NCBI GenBank assembly: GCA_019749805.1
Contig: JAIEPH010000006.1
Location: 62,001 to 126,000 of the forward strand
From: Mycobacteriaceae bacterium
GTDB taxonomy: Bacteria; Actinomycetota; Actinomycetes; Mycobacteriales; Mycobacteriaceae
Length of the DNA stretch: 64,000 nucleotides
Direction of reading: 5' to 3'
Shown: in pieces, positions 34,140 through 42,632 of the stretch
Numbering within the stretch: position 1 is the first letter of the stretch
Layout of the letters: each line of letters opens with the position of its first letter
Translations under genes and position numbers: made by a program
The notes under the pieces: model-generated
What the model was told of the DNA's origin: nothing
Database searches by the model: none
Seen by the model: only the letters and a program-made list of their open reading frames with translations

Positions 34140-36280
34140 CCGCCACCCCGGCCGCCGCTGGCGGCGCCGGCGAGACGGATTACCACGCGCTCAACGCGAT
34201 GCTGAATCTGTACGACGCAGACGGCAAGATCCAGTTCGAGAAGGACCGCGAGGCAGCGCACCAGTACTTCCTGGAGCACGTCAACCAGAACACCGTGTTC
34301 TTCCACGATCAGGACGAGAAGCTCGACTACCTGATCAAGGAGAACTATTACGAGCGTGAGGTGCTCGACCAGTACTCGCGCAATTTCGTCAAGTCACTGA
34401 TCAGTCGCGCCTATGCGAAGAAGTTCCGGTTCCCGACGTTCCTCGGCGCATTCAAGTACTACACCAGCTACACGCTGAAAACCTTTGACGGCAAGCGCTA
34501 TCTGGAGCGCTTCGAGGACCGTGTCGTCATGGTGGCGCTGACGCTCGCCTCGGGCGACACCATCCTTGCCGAGAGACTCGTTGACGAGATCATCGACGGC
34601 CGATTCCAGCCGGCCACGCCGACGTTCCTGAACTCCGGCAAGAAGCAACGCGGCGAGCCGGTGAGCTGCTTCCTGCTGCGCATCGAGGACAACATGGAGT
34701 CCATCGGGCGGTCCATCAACTCTGCGTTGCAGCTGTCGAAGCGCGGTGGCGGTGTCGCGTTGCTGCTGACCAACATTCGTGAGCACGGCGCGCCCATCAA
34801 GAACATCGAGAACCAGAGCTCGGGTGTCATCCCCATCATGAAGCTGCTGGAGGACTCGTTCTCCTACGCCAACCAGCTGGGTGCACGTCAGGGCGCGGGC
34901 GCGGTGTACCTGCATGCGCACCATCCCGACATCTACCGCTTCCTCGACACCAAGCGTGAGAACGCCGACGAGAAGATCCGCATCAAGACGCTTTCGTTGG
35001 GTGTGGTGATTCCGGACATCACGTTCGAGCTCGCGAAGAAGAACGAGGACATGTACCTGTTCTCGCCGTACGACGTCGAGCGCGTGTACGGGCTGCCGTT
35101 CGCTGACATCTCGGTCACCGAGAAGTACTACGAGATGGTCGACGACGCACGGATCCGCAAGACGAAGATCAAGGCGCGTGAGTTCTTCCAGACGCTGGCC
35201 GAGCTGCAGTTCGAGTCCGGTTACCCGTACATCATGTACGAGGACACGGTGAACCGGGCCAACCCGATCGACGGCAAGATCACCCACAGCAACCTGTGCT
35301 CGGAGATCCTGCAGGTGTCGACGCCGTCGGTGTTCAACGACGATCTGTCCTACGCCCAAGTGGGCAAGGACATTTCGTGCAACCTCGGCTCGATGAACAT
35401 CGCCAAGACCATGGATTCGCCGGATTTCGCGCAGAGCATCGAGGTGGCCATCCGGGCGTTGACCGCGGTGTCAGACCAGACGCACATCTGGTCGGTGCCG
35501 TCGATCGAGCAGGGCAACAACGACTCTCACGCGATCGGCCTGGGGCAGATGAACCTGCACGGGTACCTGGCGCGGGAGCGAATTCACTACGGCTCCGAAG
35601 AGGGTGTGGACTTCACCAACATCTACTTCTACACGGTGCTGTACCACGCGCTGCGGGCGTCGAACCGCATTGCGATCGAACGCGGCTCGCACTTCAAGGG
35701 TTTCGAGAAGTCGAAGTACGCGTCGGGTGAGTTCTTCGACAAGTACACCGAGCAGGTGTGGGAGCCGAAGACCGATCGGGTCAAGCAGTTGTTCGAGAAG
35801 GCCGGCATTCGAATCCCGACGCAGGAGGACTGGACGCGGCTCAAGGAGTCGGTGCAGAAGGACGGCATCTACAACCAGAACCTGCAGGCCGTTCCTCCGA
35901 CAGGTTCGATCAGCTACATCAACAACTCGACCAGCTCGATCCACCCGGTGGCGAGCAAGATCGAGATCCGCAAGGAAGGCAAGATCGGCCGCGTCTACTA
36001 CCCGGCGCCGTACCTGACGAACGAAAACCTCGAGTACTACCAGGACGCGTACGAGATCGGCTACGAGAAAATCATCGATACGTATGCCGCGGCGACGCAG
36101 CATGTGGACCAGGGGCTGAGCCTGACGCTGTTCTTCAAGGACACCGCGACCACCCGTGACGTCAACAAGGCGCAGATCTACGCCTGGCGCAAGGGAATCA
36201 AGACGCTGTACTACATCCGGCTGCGTCAGATGGCGCTGGAGGGCACCGAGGTCGAGGGCTGCGTCAGCTGCATGCTGTAG
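34106..36280 (+). CDS. nrdE: Class Ib ribonucleotide reductase large subunit
   Basis: This 724-residue catalytic subunit reduces ribonucleoside diphosphates to the deoxy forms, the step that supplies DNA precursors. [33 protein letters not shown] is the N-terminal part of the active site with the first catalytic cysteine. NLCSEILQ carries the NxCxE radical site, and the C-terminus EGCVSCML is the CxxC that exchanges with NrdH. The N-terminal allosteric (ATP-cone) domain is short, as in class Ib. The GTG at 34106 overlaps nrdI and is preceded by GGAAGGA. It is next to a hairpin that may end the operon. Length equals the M. tuberculosis enzyme within one residue. Confidence 0.97.
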   Translation: MPPTVTAAEPVTATPAAAGGAGETDYHALNAMLNLYDADGKIQFEKDREAAHQYFLEHVNQNTVFFHDQDEKLDYLIKENYYEREVLDQYSRNFVKSLISRAYAKKFRFPTFLGAFKYYTSYTLKTFDGKRYLERFEDRVVMVALTLASGDTILAERLVDEIIDGRFQPATPTFLNSGKKQRGEPVSCFLLRIEDNMESIGRSINSALQLSKRGGGVALLLTNIREHGAPIKNIENQSSGVIPIMKLLEDSFSYANQLGARQGAGAVYLHAHHPDIYRFLDTKRENADEKIRIKTLSLGVVIPDITFELAKKNEDMYLFSPYDVERVYGLPFADISVTEKYYEMVDDARIRKTKIKAREFFQTLAELQFESGYPYIMYEDTVNRANPIDGKITHSNLCSEILQVSTPSVFNDDLSYAQVGKDISCNLGSMNIAKTMDSPDFAQSIEVAIRALTAVSDQTHIWSVPSIEQGNNDSHAIGLGQMNLHGYLARERIHYGSEEGVDFTNIYFYTVLYHALRASNRIAIERGSHFKGFEKSKYASGEFFDKYTEQVWEPKTDRVKQLFEKAGIRIPTQEDWTRLKESVQKDGIYNQNLQAVPPTGSISYINNSTSSIHPVASKIEIRKEGKIGRVYYPAPYLTNENLEYYQDAYEIGYEKIIDTYAAATQHVDQGLSLTLFFKDTATTRDVNKAQIYAWRKGIKTLYYIRLRQMALEGTEVEGCVSCML

Positions 36281-36301
36281 CGCGGTTTTGGGGGCAGAAA
36301 G

Positions 36302-36316
36302 CCGCGCTCAGCGCGG
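36302..36316 (+). terminator. Hairpin terminator candidate after nrdE
   Basis: CCGCGC-TCA-GCGCGG is a perfect 6-bp G+C stem with a 3-nt loop, 21 nt after the nrdE stop. GCGCGG at 36280-36285 can pair with the left arm instead. A strong stem without T-run is common for mycobacterial terminators. Confidence 0.5.
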
Positions 36317-36396
36317 GTAAATGCACCGAGGCGCCTCCGGCGTGCGCAATTGCTCATGCCATCGACTAGGGGCTGGTGCAGGCATACCCTCGATTC

Positions 36397-36516
36397 ATGG
36401 CTGATCAAAAGCAGACCTATGACCCTAAGAAGGGCGGCAAGTTCGAGCCGACCACCAAGGCTAAGCCTGCCCCTGGCCCACAAGTGGGCGACCACAACCG
36501 CAACAAGAAGAAGTAG
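36397..36516 (+). CDS. Small basic protein, 39 residues, unknown
   Basis: ATG at 36397 opens MADQKQTYDPKKGGKFEPTT and ends with HNRNKKK before TAG at 36514. Nine of 39 residues are Lys, with Pro and Gly, and no hydrophobic segment, so it is probably a disordered cytoplasmic protein that could bind nucleic acid. A -10-like TACCCT lies at 36385-36390, 6 nt before the ATG, so the message may be leaderless. It stands alone between nrdE and the secreted protein gene. I do not recognise the family; its codon use looks mycobacterial but the length makes the call tentative. Confidence 0.5.
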   Translation: MADQKQTYDPKKGGKFEPTTKAKPAPGPQVGDHNRNKKK

Positions 36517-36615
36517 CGACGCGGCCCGATAGGGCCGATGGCGACCAGGCGCGCGGCTCGAACACCGCCCCGCCAGGTGAATCTGCGTGTCAGTAGCTGC
36601 GCGATTCTCCGTCCG

Positions 36616-36634
36616 AGAGGTAAGGCTTGCCTTC
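36616..36634. promoter_or_regulatory. IdeR/DtxR-like iron box candidate
   Basis: AGAGGTAAGGCTTGCCTTC matches the consensus TTAGGTTAGGCTAACCTAA at 12 of 19 positions by eye, with a strong AGG-AGGCT-CCT core. It is 56 nt upstream of the secreted protein start, so iron control of that gene and the ABC cassette behind it is possible. The match is partial. Confidence 0.35.
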
Positions 36635-36690
36635 CTTGCCCTGCGGATCTAAATTAACCGGAAACATTTCCTCTAAAGAGGGGCCGGTTG

Positions 36691-37167
36691 ATGTCCACGC
36701 GCTTCGCAGTCGCTGCGGGAATGGTGGTCGCTGTTGCGGCGGCCATGCTCAGTGGCGCGCCTGGCGCGAATGCCGTGCCGGGGTTCGACGACAATTTCGC
36801 GATCACCTCCGAAGTGCCGACACTCGCCGAGCTCGACGCCCAGATTCGATTGTTGGTCGGCACCCCTGCGCCCGATTGGGTGAAAGCCGCACAACTGGAG
36901 GGCGGCAATCGTGCCGTGATCGTGCCGAAGATGGTCTACCGCATCGGCTTCTTCCGCCCGCCCCGCGGATCGAGTCTGGTCACCGGACCTGAGACGCACG
37001 AGCCCGATCGGCACACCGCCGTCATCAACGCCAACAGGCAAGGTGCTCCCACCATCGCGATCAACGCTGAATGGCGGCGTATCAACGGCCGATGGAGGGT
37101 GGCGAGCAAGTCACTGTGCAATGGCATCAAGACGCTCGGTCTTCCTATCCCGTGCAACTTCGAGTGA
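36691..37167 (+). CDS. Secreted protein resembling low-molecular-weight antigen MTB12
   Basis: This 158-residue protein starts MSTRFAVAAGMVVAVAAAML with a signal peptide cut probably after GANA, followed by VPGFDDNF. The mature part begins with SEVPTLAELDAQIRLLVGTPAP, the pattern of MTB12/CFP2-type secreted antigens (PTAAQLTSLLNSL in M. tuberculosis Rv2376c), and ends with WRRINGRWRVASKSLCNGIKTLG, with a cysteine pair that could form a disulfide. It has no catalytic motif. GAGGGG precedes the ATG at 36691. The GTGA overlap at its end couples it to the ABC ATPase gene, which is unusual for a free secreted protein and suggests a common function. Confidence 0.65.
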   Translation: MSTRFAVAAGMVVAVAAAMLSGAPGANAVPGFDDNFAITSEVPTLAELDAQIRLLVGTPAPDWVKAAQLEGGNRAVIVPKMVYRIGFFRPPRGSSLVTGPETHEPDRHTAVINANRQGAPTIAINAEWRRINGRWRVASKSLCNGIKTLGLPIPCNFE

Positions 37168-37868
37168 TTCGCCCCGTGATCGAAACCATTGGATTGACAA
37201 AGTCTTTCGGAAGCAGCCGCGCCGTCGATGGCGTCACCGTCGAATTTCCCGCGGGCTCCGTCACGGCGCTGCTCGGTCTCAACGGCGCGGGCAAGACCAC
37301 CCTGTTGCGTCTGATCGCGGGCCTCGATCGCCCCGACGCTGGCACAGTCGCCGTGTGTCGGCAGCCCCGATCCGGCGGCCCTCGACTACTCGGCGTCCAC
37401 CTCGGTCCCGACGCGATGAACCCGAAACACACCGTGCACCGGCACCTGGCCTGGCTGGCCGCGCTATCCGGCATCGGTTCGGCGCGCGTCGACGCTATCC
37501 TCGACGAGACAGGGCTACTCGGCCAGCGGTCGGTGCGCATCGGCCGACTGTCACTGGGCGCGCGGCAGCGGTTGGCCATTGCAGGGGCGCTGCTGGGAGA
37601 GCCGCGAGCGCTGCTGTTCGACGAGCCCCTCAACGGTCTCGATGTGCCCGGCATCGTCTGGTTCAGGTCACTACTGCGCAGGTTGGCGAAAGCAGGCTGC
37701 ACGGTGGTGGTCGCCACCCATCTGCTCGGCGAAGTGGCACTCACCGCCGACCGAATCGCACTGCTCGTCGACGGTCAAATCCAAACCGTCGGCGCTCTGC
37801 AACAGCTGGCCCCCGAGGGGGAGGACACCCGTGAATGGTTGGAAAACGCGCTGCTGGAATACGCATGA
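37164..37868 (+). CDS. ABC transporter ATP-binding protein (ABC-2 exporter type)
   Basis: This 234-residue ATPase has Walker A GLNGAGKTT, a signature region LSLGARQRLAIAGALLGEPRALLFDEPLNGLD with Walker B, and the switch histidine in VVVATHLLGE. The signature lacks the usual LSGGQ (LSLGARQ), as in many ABC-2 exporters. GTG at 37164 overlapping the upstream stop or GTG at 37176 may be the start; the frame is open upstream into the secreted gene. It energises the permease encoded next (ATGA overlap). It resembles NosF-like or drug exporter ATPases, and the cargo is not known. Confidence 0.85.
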   Translation: MIRPVIETIGLTKSFGSSRAVDGVTVEFPAGSVTALLGLNGAGKTTLLRLIAGLDRPDAGTVAVCRQPRSGGPRLLGVHLGPDAMNPKHTVHRHLAWLAALSGIGSARVDAILDETGLLGQRSVRIGRLSLGARQRLAIAGALLGEPRALLFDEPLNGLDVPGIVWFRSLLRRLAKAGCTVVVATHLLGEVALTADRIALLVDGQIQTVGALQQLAPEGEDTREWLENALLEYA

Positions 37869-38650
37869 GCGCCGCGCCCGCGCTGATCGCGCGCAGCCTC
37901 GACGCGGAACGCGTCCGCACCAGTGGCCGCAGCCGGCTATGGACGGTCGTCGTGCCCGCCGCCGGCGTCGTCCCGATGATCATCACTTTCGGAATCGCCG
38001 CTGTGGCAGAGGCGTTCGCCCGCATACCAGGGCAGCTTTCAGTACTGGCAGTGTCGACCTCTAATGCCGCATACTGGGTCATCACTATCACCGTCGTGCT
38101 GGTCGCCGTTGCGGCCGCGGACGGACAGGCTTCCGAAAGCCGATATCGTGCAAGGGAATACGCGCATCTAGCGTTCGCCCAACCGTGGCCGGTACTGGCC
38201 GGCCGCTGGTTGTTCTACGGGTCAGTCGGCGCGGTCGTCACCGTTGTCACGCTGATTGCCGTTCTTGTGGCGCTACCGCTCATCTCGCCGCTGGTGTACG
38301 GATCGGTGTCGCCCACCGATCCGGTCGGTTACCGTCTGCTCTGGACTGGCCCTGTGCTCGCCTTCGCTGCCGCAGGCGCCGGTGTAGGCGTCGGTGCGCT
38401 GATCCGGTCGCCTCTCGGTGCTGTCGGTGTGATCTTGCTGTGGGCGTATGTCGCCGAGTCGGCCGCCGGGTATCTGCCCAGCGGGGCGTCGATGCAGCGC
38501 TTCATGCCCCTGCTGAACGCGGTGTACGCGACGGGGCAGGACACCGTGCTGATCCCTCCGTGGGGAAAGGACGCCGCGCTGCTCTACGCGTGCGCATTGT
38601 TAAGCGCGATCTTCATGGTCGCCGTGGCCGAAAGGACGATCCGAAAATGA
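37865..38650 (+). CDS. ABC-2 type membrane permease
   Basis: This 261-residue membrane protein has six predicted helices, including RLWTVVVPAAGVVPMIITFGIAAV, YWVITITVVLVAVAAADGQ, and GSVGAVVTVVTLIAVLVALP. It follows the ABC ATPase with an ATGA overlap and precedes a methyltransferase with another ATGA overlap, so the three are made together. The shape is that of ABC-2 permeases (NosY or bacitracin-exporter type). The substrate is unknown. Confidence 0.82.
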   Translation: MSAAPALIARSLDAERVRTSGRSRLWTVVVPAAGVVPMIITFGIAAVAEAFARIPGQLSVLAVSTSNAAYWVITITVVLVAVAAADGQASESRYRAREYAHLAFAQPWPVLAGRWLFYGSVGAVVTVVTLIAVLVALPLISPLVYGSVSPTDPVGYRLLWTGPVLAFAAAGAGVGVGALIRSPLGAVGVILLWAYVAESAAGYLPSGASMQRFMPLLNAVYATGQDTVLIPPWGKDAALLYACALLSAIFMVAVAERTIRK

Positions 38651-39450
38651 CAGGCAGAGAGGCCCTTCCGTTGGCTGGGCGATGTGACGCCGACATGCCG
38701 GGGCACTGGCTACTGGCACGGCTGGGCAAGCGGGTGTTGCGACCCGGCGGCCTCGAGCTGACCACCCGGGTGCTCGCTGCCGCCGGAATCGGCGGAGCTG
38801 ACGTCGTGGAACTCGGCCCCGGGCTGGGCCGCACCGCACGTGACATCGTCGCGTTGCGCCCACGGTCGTATGTCGGGGTCGATGACACAGCCGCAGCGAC
38901 CGAGGCAGTGCGCGAAGTCGTAAAGCCCGTCGACGGAACGGTGGTCGTCGCAGATGCCGCGGCCACGGGTCTTCCCGGCGCCAGCGCCGACGTCGTTGTG
39001 GGCGAAGCGATGCTGACTATGCAGGGTGATAAAGCCAAACGCGCGATCGTCGCCGAGGCATTCCGCATCCTGCGCCCCGGCGGCCGCTATGCGATCCACG
39101 AGTTGGGGCTGAAACCTGACTCAATGCCTCAGGAGACCAAAGACGATATCCGGCGTGATCTCGCGCGATCGATCAAGGTCAATGCGCGTCCGCTCACCGC
39201 GGCCGAATGGACGCAGTTGCTGTCTGACGCCGGCTTCGAGGACATCAAGGTTGACTACGCACCAATGGCTCTGCTAAACCCGGCACGCGTGCTGGCCGAC
39301 GAAGGTTTGCTGGGTGCGTTGCGGATCGTCGGCAACCTGATCGTCCGCGGCGCCGCGCGGCGGCGGGTGATCGGCATGCGCCTGACCTTTCACCGGTACC
39401 GGCACGCCCTGACGGCGGTCGCGGCTGTCGGCGTTGTGCCGTCGTCATGA
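38647..39450 (+). CDS. Class I SAM-dependent methyltransferase
   Basis: This 267-residue methyltransferase has motif I VVELGPGLGRTARDIVAL, an acidic VGVDDTAAATE, and the UbiE-like VVVGEAMLTMQGDKAKRAIVAEAFRILRPGGRYAIHELG. The N-terminal PGHWLLARLGKRVLRPGG is a common lead for lipid or quinone type methyltransferases. The start at 38647 is set by the ATGA overlap with the permease. The target is not known; it could modify the molecule moved by the ABC system, but the regulatory-style neighbours (HTH, cupin) leave other options. Confidence 0.83.
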   Translation: MTGREALPLAGRCDADMPGHWLLARLGKRVLRPGGLELTTRVLAAAGIGGADVVELGPGLGRTARDIVALRPRSYVGVDDTAAATEAVREVVKPVDGTVVVADAAATGLPGASADVVVGEAMLTMQGDKAKRAIVAEAFRILRPGGRYAIHELGLKPDSMPQETKDDIRRDLARSIKVNARPLTAAEWTQLLSDAGFEDIKVDYAPMALLNPARVLADEGLLGALRIVGNLIVRGAARRRVIGMRLTFHRYRHALTAVAAVGVVPSS

Positions 39451-39462
39451 CAAACTCAGGGG

Positions 39463-40137
39463 GTGCCAGTGCAGCGCCACGCCATCGACTCGCGGCCGGA
39501 CCGCGCGGCGGGTCAACAACGGCAGAAGGTGCTCGGCCTGCTGCAGAGTGCGGCGGGGCCGGTCGATGCCCGGCATGTCGCCGACTCGCTGCAGATTCAC
39601 ATCACCACGGCTCGGTTCCACCTGACGACGCTCGAGGATCAGGGATACATCCGGCGTGGCGGCGGAGCAAAAGTCGCACGCGCAGGACGACCGCGGCTGA
39701 CGTACGAAGTGGCGCCGAGGCTGGACTACGCGGACATCGTCTCACTCTTCGCCGCTCACCTCGGCGGGACGGTGGAGGAACGCGAGCGACGCGCACTGCG
39801 TATCGGTGCAGATCTCGCCCATCGGGTTCGCGTGGCCAGGGAGCGAGACGAAACGACGATCGCCGATCTGGTGGTAGCTACGCTGAGCGAGCTGGGATTT
39901 CAGGTGCGCTCGGTGCTGAATTCCTTCGGCGAGGTGACGGTTCAGCTGTGCACCTGTCCGCTGGCCGAGGTTGCAGCGACCGCACCCGAGGTGGTCAGAG
40001 GCATTCAACAGGGTCTCATGCAAGAGGTCGTCGATCTCAACGCGGACGCGATCGGTGCGTCCTATCGCGTCGCCGTCACCCCGGACTCGCGAACAGGCTC
40101 CTGCGAAATCGGGTTGATATTGAGCCCCAAGACCTGA
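39463..40137 (+). CDS. HTH regulator, paralogue of the 11138 protein, with one cysteine replaced
   Basis: This 224-residue protein has a winged-helix N-terminus (VDARHVADSLQIHITTARFHLTTLEDQGYI) and a C-terminal domain aligned with the regulator at 11138. The CPL site keeps its cysteine (C165) and a last cysteine C214 is present, but the middle ligand position is Arg (R179 in VVRGIQQGLMQ against VVCPIHLGLMQ). An extra cysteine C163 sits just before. The Fe-S ligand set, if any, differs from that of the other protein. GTG at 39463 follows GGGGG. It belongs to the operon with the methyltransferase and cupin genes. Confidence 0.75.
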   Translation: MPVQRHAIDSRPDRAAGQQRQKVLGLLQSAAGPVDARHVADSLQIHITTARFHLTTLEDQGYIRRGGGAKVARAGRPRLTYEVAPRLDYADIVSLFAAHLGGTVEERERRALRIGADLAHRVRVARERDETTIADLVVATLSELGFQVRSVLNSFGEVTVQLCTCPLAEVAATAPEVVRGIQQGLMQEVVDLNADAIGASYRVAVTPDSRTGSCEIGLILSPKT

Positions 40138-40147
40138 GCCCAAGGCG

Positions 40148-40510
40148 GTGCGGCTGGTGAATGCCGTGGATACGCTGTCGCTTTCGGTTATCGCCGACGA
40201 ACAGATCACAGCCGCCAGGTCTGCACCTTCGGGTCGCTCTGCGCAGACCGTTTACGGCGGCCGCGGCCACGCGTTGCGTCAGACTGTGCTGGCGCTGGCC
40301 GGCGGGCATGGCCTCAACGAGCACGAAAGTCCGGGCGAGGCAACGCTGTTGGTGCTGCGCGGCCGGATTCGACTCGGCACCTCAGCCGCCACGGTCGAGG
40401 GCGTCGCGGGCGACTATCTCTCGATACCGCAGGAAAGGCACAACGTCGTCGCGCTGGAGGACTCGGTATTGCTGCTCACGGTCGTGGCCCGCTCGGCGAC
40501 TACTGCTTGA
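40148..40510 (+). CDS. Cupin domain protein
   Basis: This 120-residue single cupin has the barrel motif GHGLNEHESPGEATLLVLRGRIRLG (histidine and glutamate metal ligands) and the second motif GDYLSIPQERHNVVALEDSVLLL with H at the fourth ligand. It likely binds a divalent metal and acts as a sensor, small enzyme or isomerase. It starts at a GTG 10 nt after the HTH stop and ends the operon, its 3' end overlapping the convergent reductase by 11 nt. Confidence 0.85.
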   Translation: MRLVNAVDTLSLSVIADEQITAARSAPSGRSAQTVYGGRGHALRQTVLALAGGHGLNEHESPGEATLLVLRGRIRLGTSAATVEGVAGDYLSIPQERHNVVALEDSVLLLTVVARSATTA

Positions 40511-41687
40511 TGGTGTGCTGTGGCCCTTGGGCTTTCTTGTACAGCGCTTTGAGCATCCGGTCGCGGAACGCGGCGTTGTCGATGAGCTTCACCCCGGCAT
40601 TGGCAAGCCGCGGTTGGCCCAGCAGCTTGTGGAAGTAACGGCCACGCCGGTACTCGCGACCCCACGCCGCTTCCATCCGCTGCGCGTAGTTGGTGAAATC
40701 GTCGGGGCCGCCGTTCTGCAATGCCGCGATCGCGCATTCGCCTGCGGCGAGCCCGGATTCGAGCGCCTTGGAGATGCCCGCGCCGGACGCCGGTTTACCC
40801 GCACCCAGCGAGTCGCCGGCGAACAGCACACCCGGGCGCCACGGCGGCCACGCGGTGAAGCCCATCGGCAGTCGCCACGCCCGCACACTCTTGTTCTTCT
40901 TCAGCTCCTCGATCGGCGGCAGCTCCCAATCGGCGGGCAGCGTGCGCAGGAACTCGCCGAGGAACTGGGTGGCGTTGATCGACTGCCAGTTCTTGTAGCT
41001 GTTGACGTAACCGAGGCCGATGTTGAACACACCGTTGCCCATCGGGAACACCCAGCCGTAGCCGGGAAGCTGGTCCCCCTGGAACGCCAGCTTCAAATAG
41101 ATGTCGAGGCTGTCGGAGTCGGGCCGATTGGCGTGCATCTCCGATCGGATGGCGATGGCCTGGTAGCCGTTGTACTCCGAGTCGATCTTCAGGGCGCGCT
41201 TGATGGGAGAGTAGGCGCCATCGGCCGCAATGACTGCGTCGCCGTACACCTTCTCGCCGCTCTTGAGCGTCACACCCACCACGCGGCCGCTGGGATCGAG
41301 TTCAGGGCCGGCCACCTCGGCGCCCTGGCGGACCTCGGCGCCGGCGGACTCGGCGTGCTTGAGCAGCGTGGTGTCGAGGTGCTCGCGGCTGACGGTGTGC
41401 CCGTGGTCGGGCATGCCGGGACGCTTGGGGAACGACAGCTCCCACTCGCTTGGGCTGAACACCGTCACGCGGTTGACCCGGTGGTAGGTGGCGACCTCGT
41501 CGGCCAGACCCATCTTTTGCAGGTAGCTCACGGCACGGGCGGTGAGCCCGTCACCGCAGGGCTTGGCGCGCGGGAATTCGGCCTTGTCCAGGACCACTAC
41601 CTTGGCGCCGGTCTGCGCGGCCTGCCATGCGGCTGCTGAGCCAGAAGGCCCACCACCTGCGATGACCAGGTCGTATCGCTGCGTCAT
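40500..41687 (-). CDS. Geranylgeranyl reductase family flavoprotein
   Basis: This 395-residue FAD-dependent reductase has the ADP loop IAGGGPSGSAAAWQAAQTGAKVVVLDKAEFPRAKPCGDGLT at the start (GxGxxG as GGGPSG), the PCGDGLT motif and the later GDSLGAGKPASGAGISKALESG block. Together these are the hallmarks of geranylgeranyl reductases. M. tuberculosis MenJ (Rv0561c), which hydrogenates menaquinone's isoprenoid chain, is in this family. Here the second GD motif reads FAGDSLGAGKPASGAGI, unlike the more usual GDAA. Substrate: an isoprenoid, unproven. It is divergent from the TetR gene at 41839. Confidence 0.87.
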   Translation of the reverse strand: MTQRYDLVIAGGGPSGSAAAWQAAQTGAKVVVLDKAEFPRAKPCGDGLTARAVSYLQKMGLADEVATYHRVNRVTVFSPSEWELSFPKRPGMPDHGHTVSREHLDTTLLKHAESAGAEVRQGAEVAGPELDPSGRVVGVTLKSGEKVYGDAVIAADGAYSPIKRALKIDSEYNGYQAIAIRSEMHANRPDSDSLDIYLKLAFQGDQLPGYGWVFPMGNGVFNIGLGYVNSYKNWQSINATQFLGEFLRTLPADWELPPIEELKKNKSVRAWRLPMGFTAWPPWRPGVLFAGDSLGAGKPASGAGISKALESGLAAGECAIAALQNGGPDDFTNYAQRMEAAWGREYRRGRYFHKLLGQPRLANAGVKLIDNAAFRDRMLKALYKKAQGPQHTIKQ

Positions 41688-41838
41688 GAATCTCGTCTCG
41701 TCGATCGGCTATCGCAGAGATAGTACCCAAGCTGACGCGGTGCATCTCATCGAGAAAAATGCCCTAATACATCGGTAATTTTCGCTGCCGCGGGATGGTC
41801 CGAGCAGGTCAGCGCTGTCCGGGCGGTACAGTGGCTGG

Positions 41839-42579
41839 GTGCGACGAGGGTCCAGATCACGTTCCAGCGCTGAGCCGGGTGTCAAAGTGGACGCCCGTAG
41901 CGAGCGCTGGCGCGAGCACCGGAAGAAGGTGCGGGCGGAAATCGTCGACGCCGCGTTCCGCGCGATCGACCGCCTCGGACCCAACGTCAGCGTGCGCGAG
42001 ATCGCCGAAGAGGCGGGCACCGCGAAGCCCAAGATCTACCGCCACTTCGCGGACAAAGCCGACATGTTCTCCGAGATCGGTCAGCGGATGCGCGACATGT
42101 TGTGGGCGGCGATCATCCCGTCGGTCAACGTGCAGACCGACTCAGCCCGCCAGATCGTCGGCCGTGGCGTCGAGCACTATGTGGAGCTGGTCGATCAGCA
42201 TCCGAATGTGGTGCGGTTCCTGCTGCAGGGACGGTTCGCCGACCAATCGGCTACGGCGATGACGACGGTCAACAAGGGCAGCGAGATCACCCTCGCCATC
42301 GCCGGCATGATCAGCACCCAGCTCGAGGATCTTGCGCCCGAACCGGAGGCGTTCGAGCTGGCGGCGTTCGCGATCTTCGGTACCGCGGCGTCGGCGACCG
42401 ACTGGTGGCTTGGCGTAGATGACGACAAGCCACGGCGGATGCCGGCCGACAAGTTCATCGCGCACATGACCACGATCATGGTCGGCGCCATCAACGGCAC
42501 TGCCGAGCTACTCGGCATCGAGATCGACGCCGACCAGCCGATTCACACCGCTGTCCGTCGACAGCAACCCGTCGCCTGA
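41839..42579 (+). CDS. TetR family regulator (Rv3050c-like)
   Basis: This 246-residue regulator starts with a basic tail and a TetR HTH: EIVDAAFRAIDRLGPNVSVREIAEEAGTAKPKIYRHFADKADMFSEIGQRM (about residues 36-86). A -10-like TACAGT at 41827-41832 lies 6 nt before the GTG at 41839, so a leaderless message is likely. It stands in the same position as Rv3050c, ahead of the Rv3049c-like monooxygenase, and may regulate it. GTG at 41839 is chosen for that reason; a GTC further inside cannot initiate. Confidence 0.85.
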   Translation: MRRGSRSRSSAEPGVKVDARSERWREHRKKVRAEIVDAAFRAIDRLGPNVSVREIAEEAGTAKPKIYRHFADKADMFSEIGQRMRDMLWAAIIPSVNVQTDSARQIVGRGVEHYVELVDQHPNVVRFLLQGRFADQSATAMTTVNKGSEITLAIAGMISTQLEDLAPEPEAFELAAFAIFGTAASATDWWLGVDDDKPRRMPADKFIAHMTTIMVGAINGTAELLGIEIDADQPIHTAVRRQQPVA

Positions 42580-42632
42580 TTTGAGGCAGACGCCTCATGT
42601 CGTGAGGCCATGTCGCCGAACATCATTGGCGC

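Noticed and set aside
36280..36316. Riboswitch-like alternative pairing after nrdE
   Set aside because: The left arm can pair with two partners (36280-36285 or 36311-36316), but the location after a stop codon and short span make a simple terminator the better reading.
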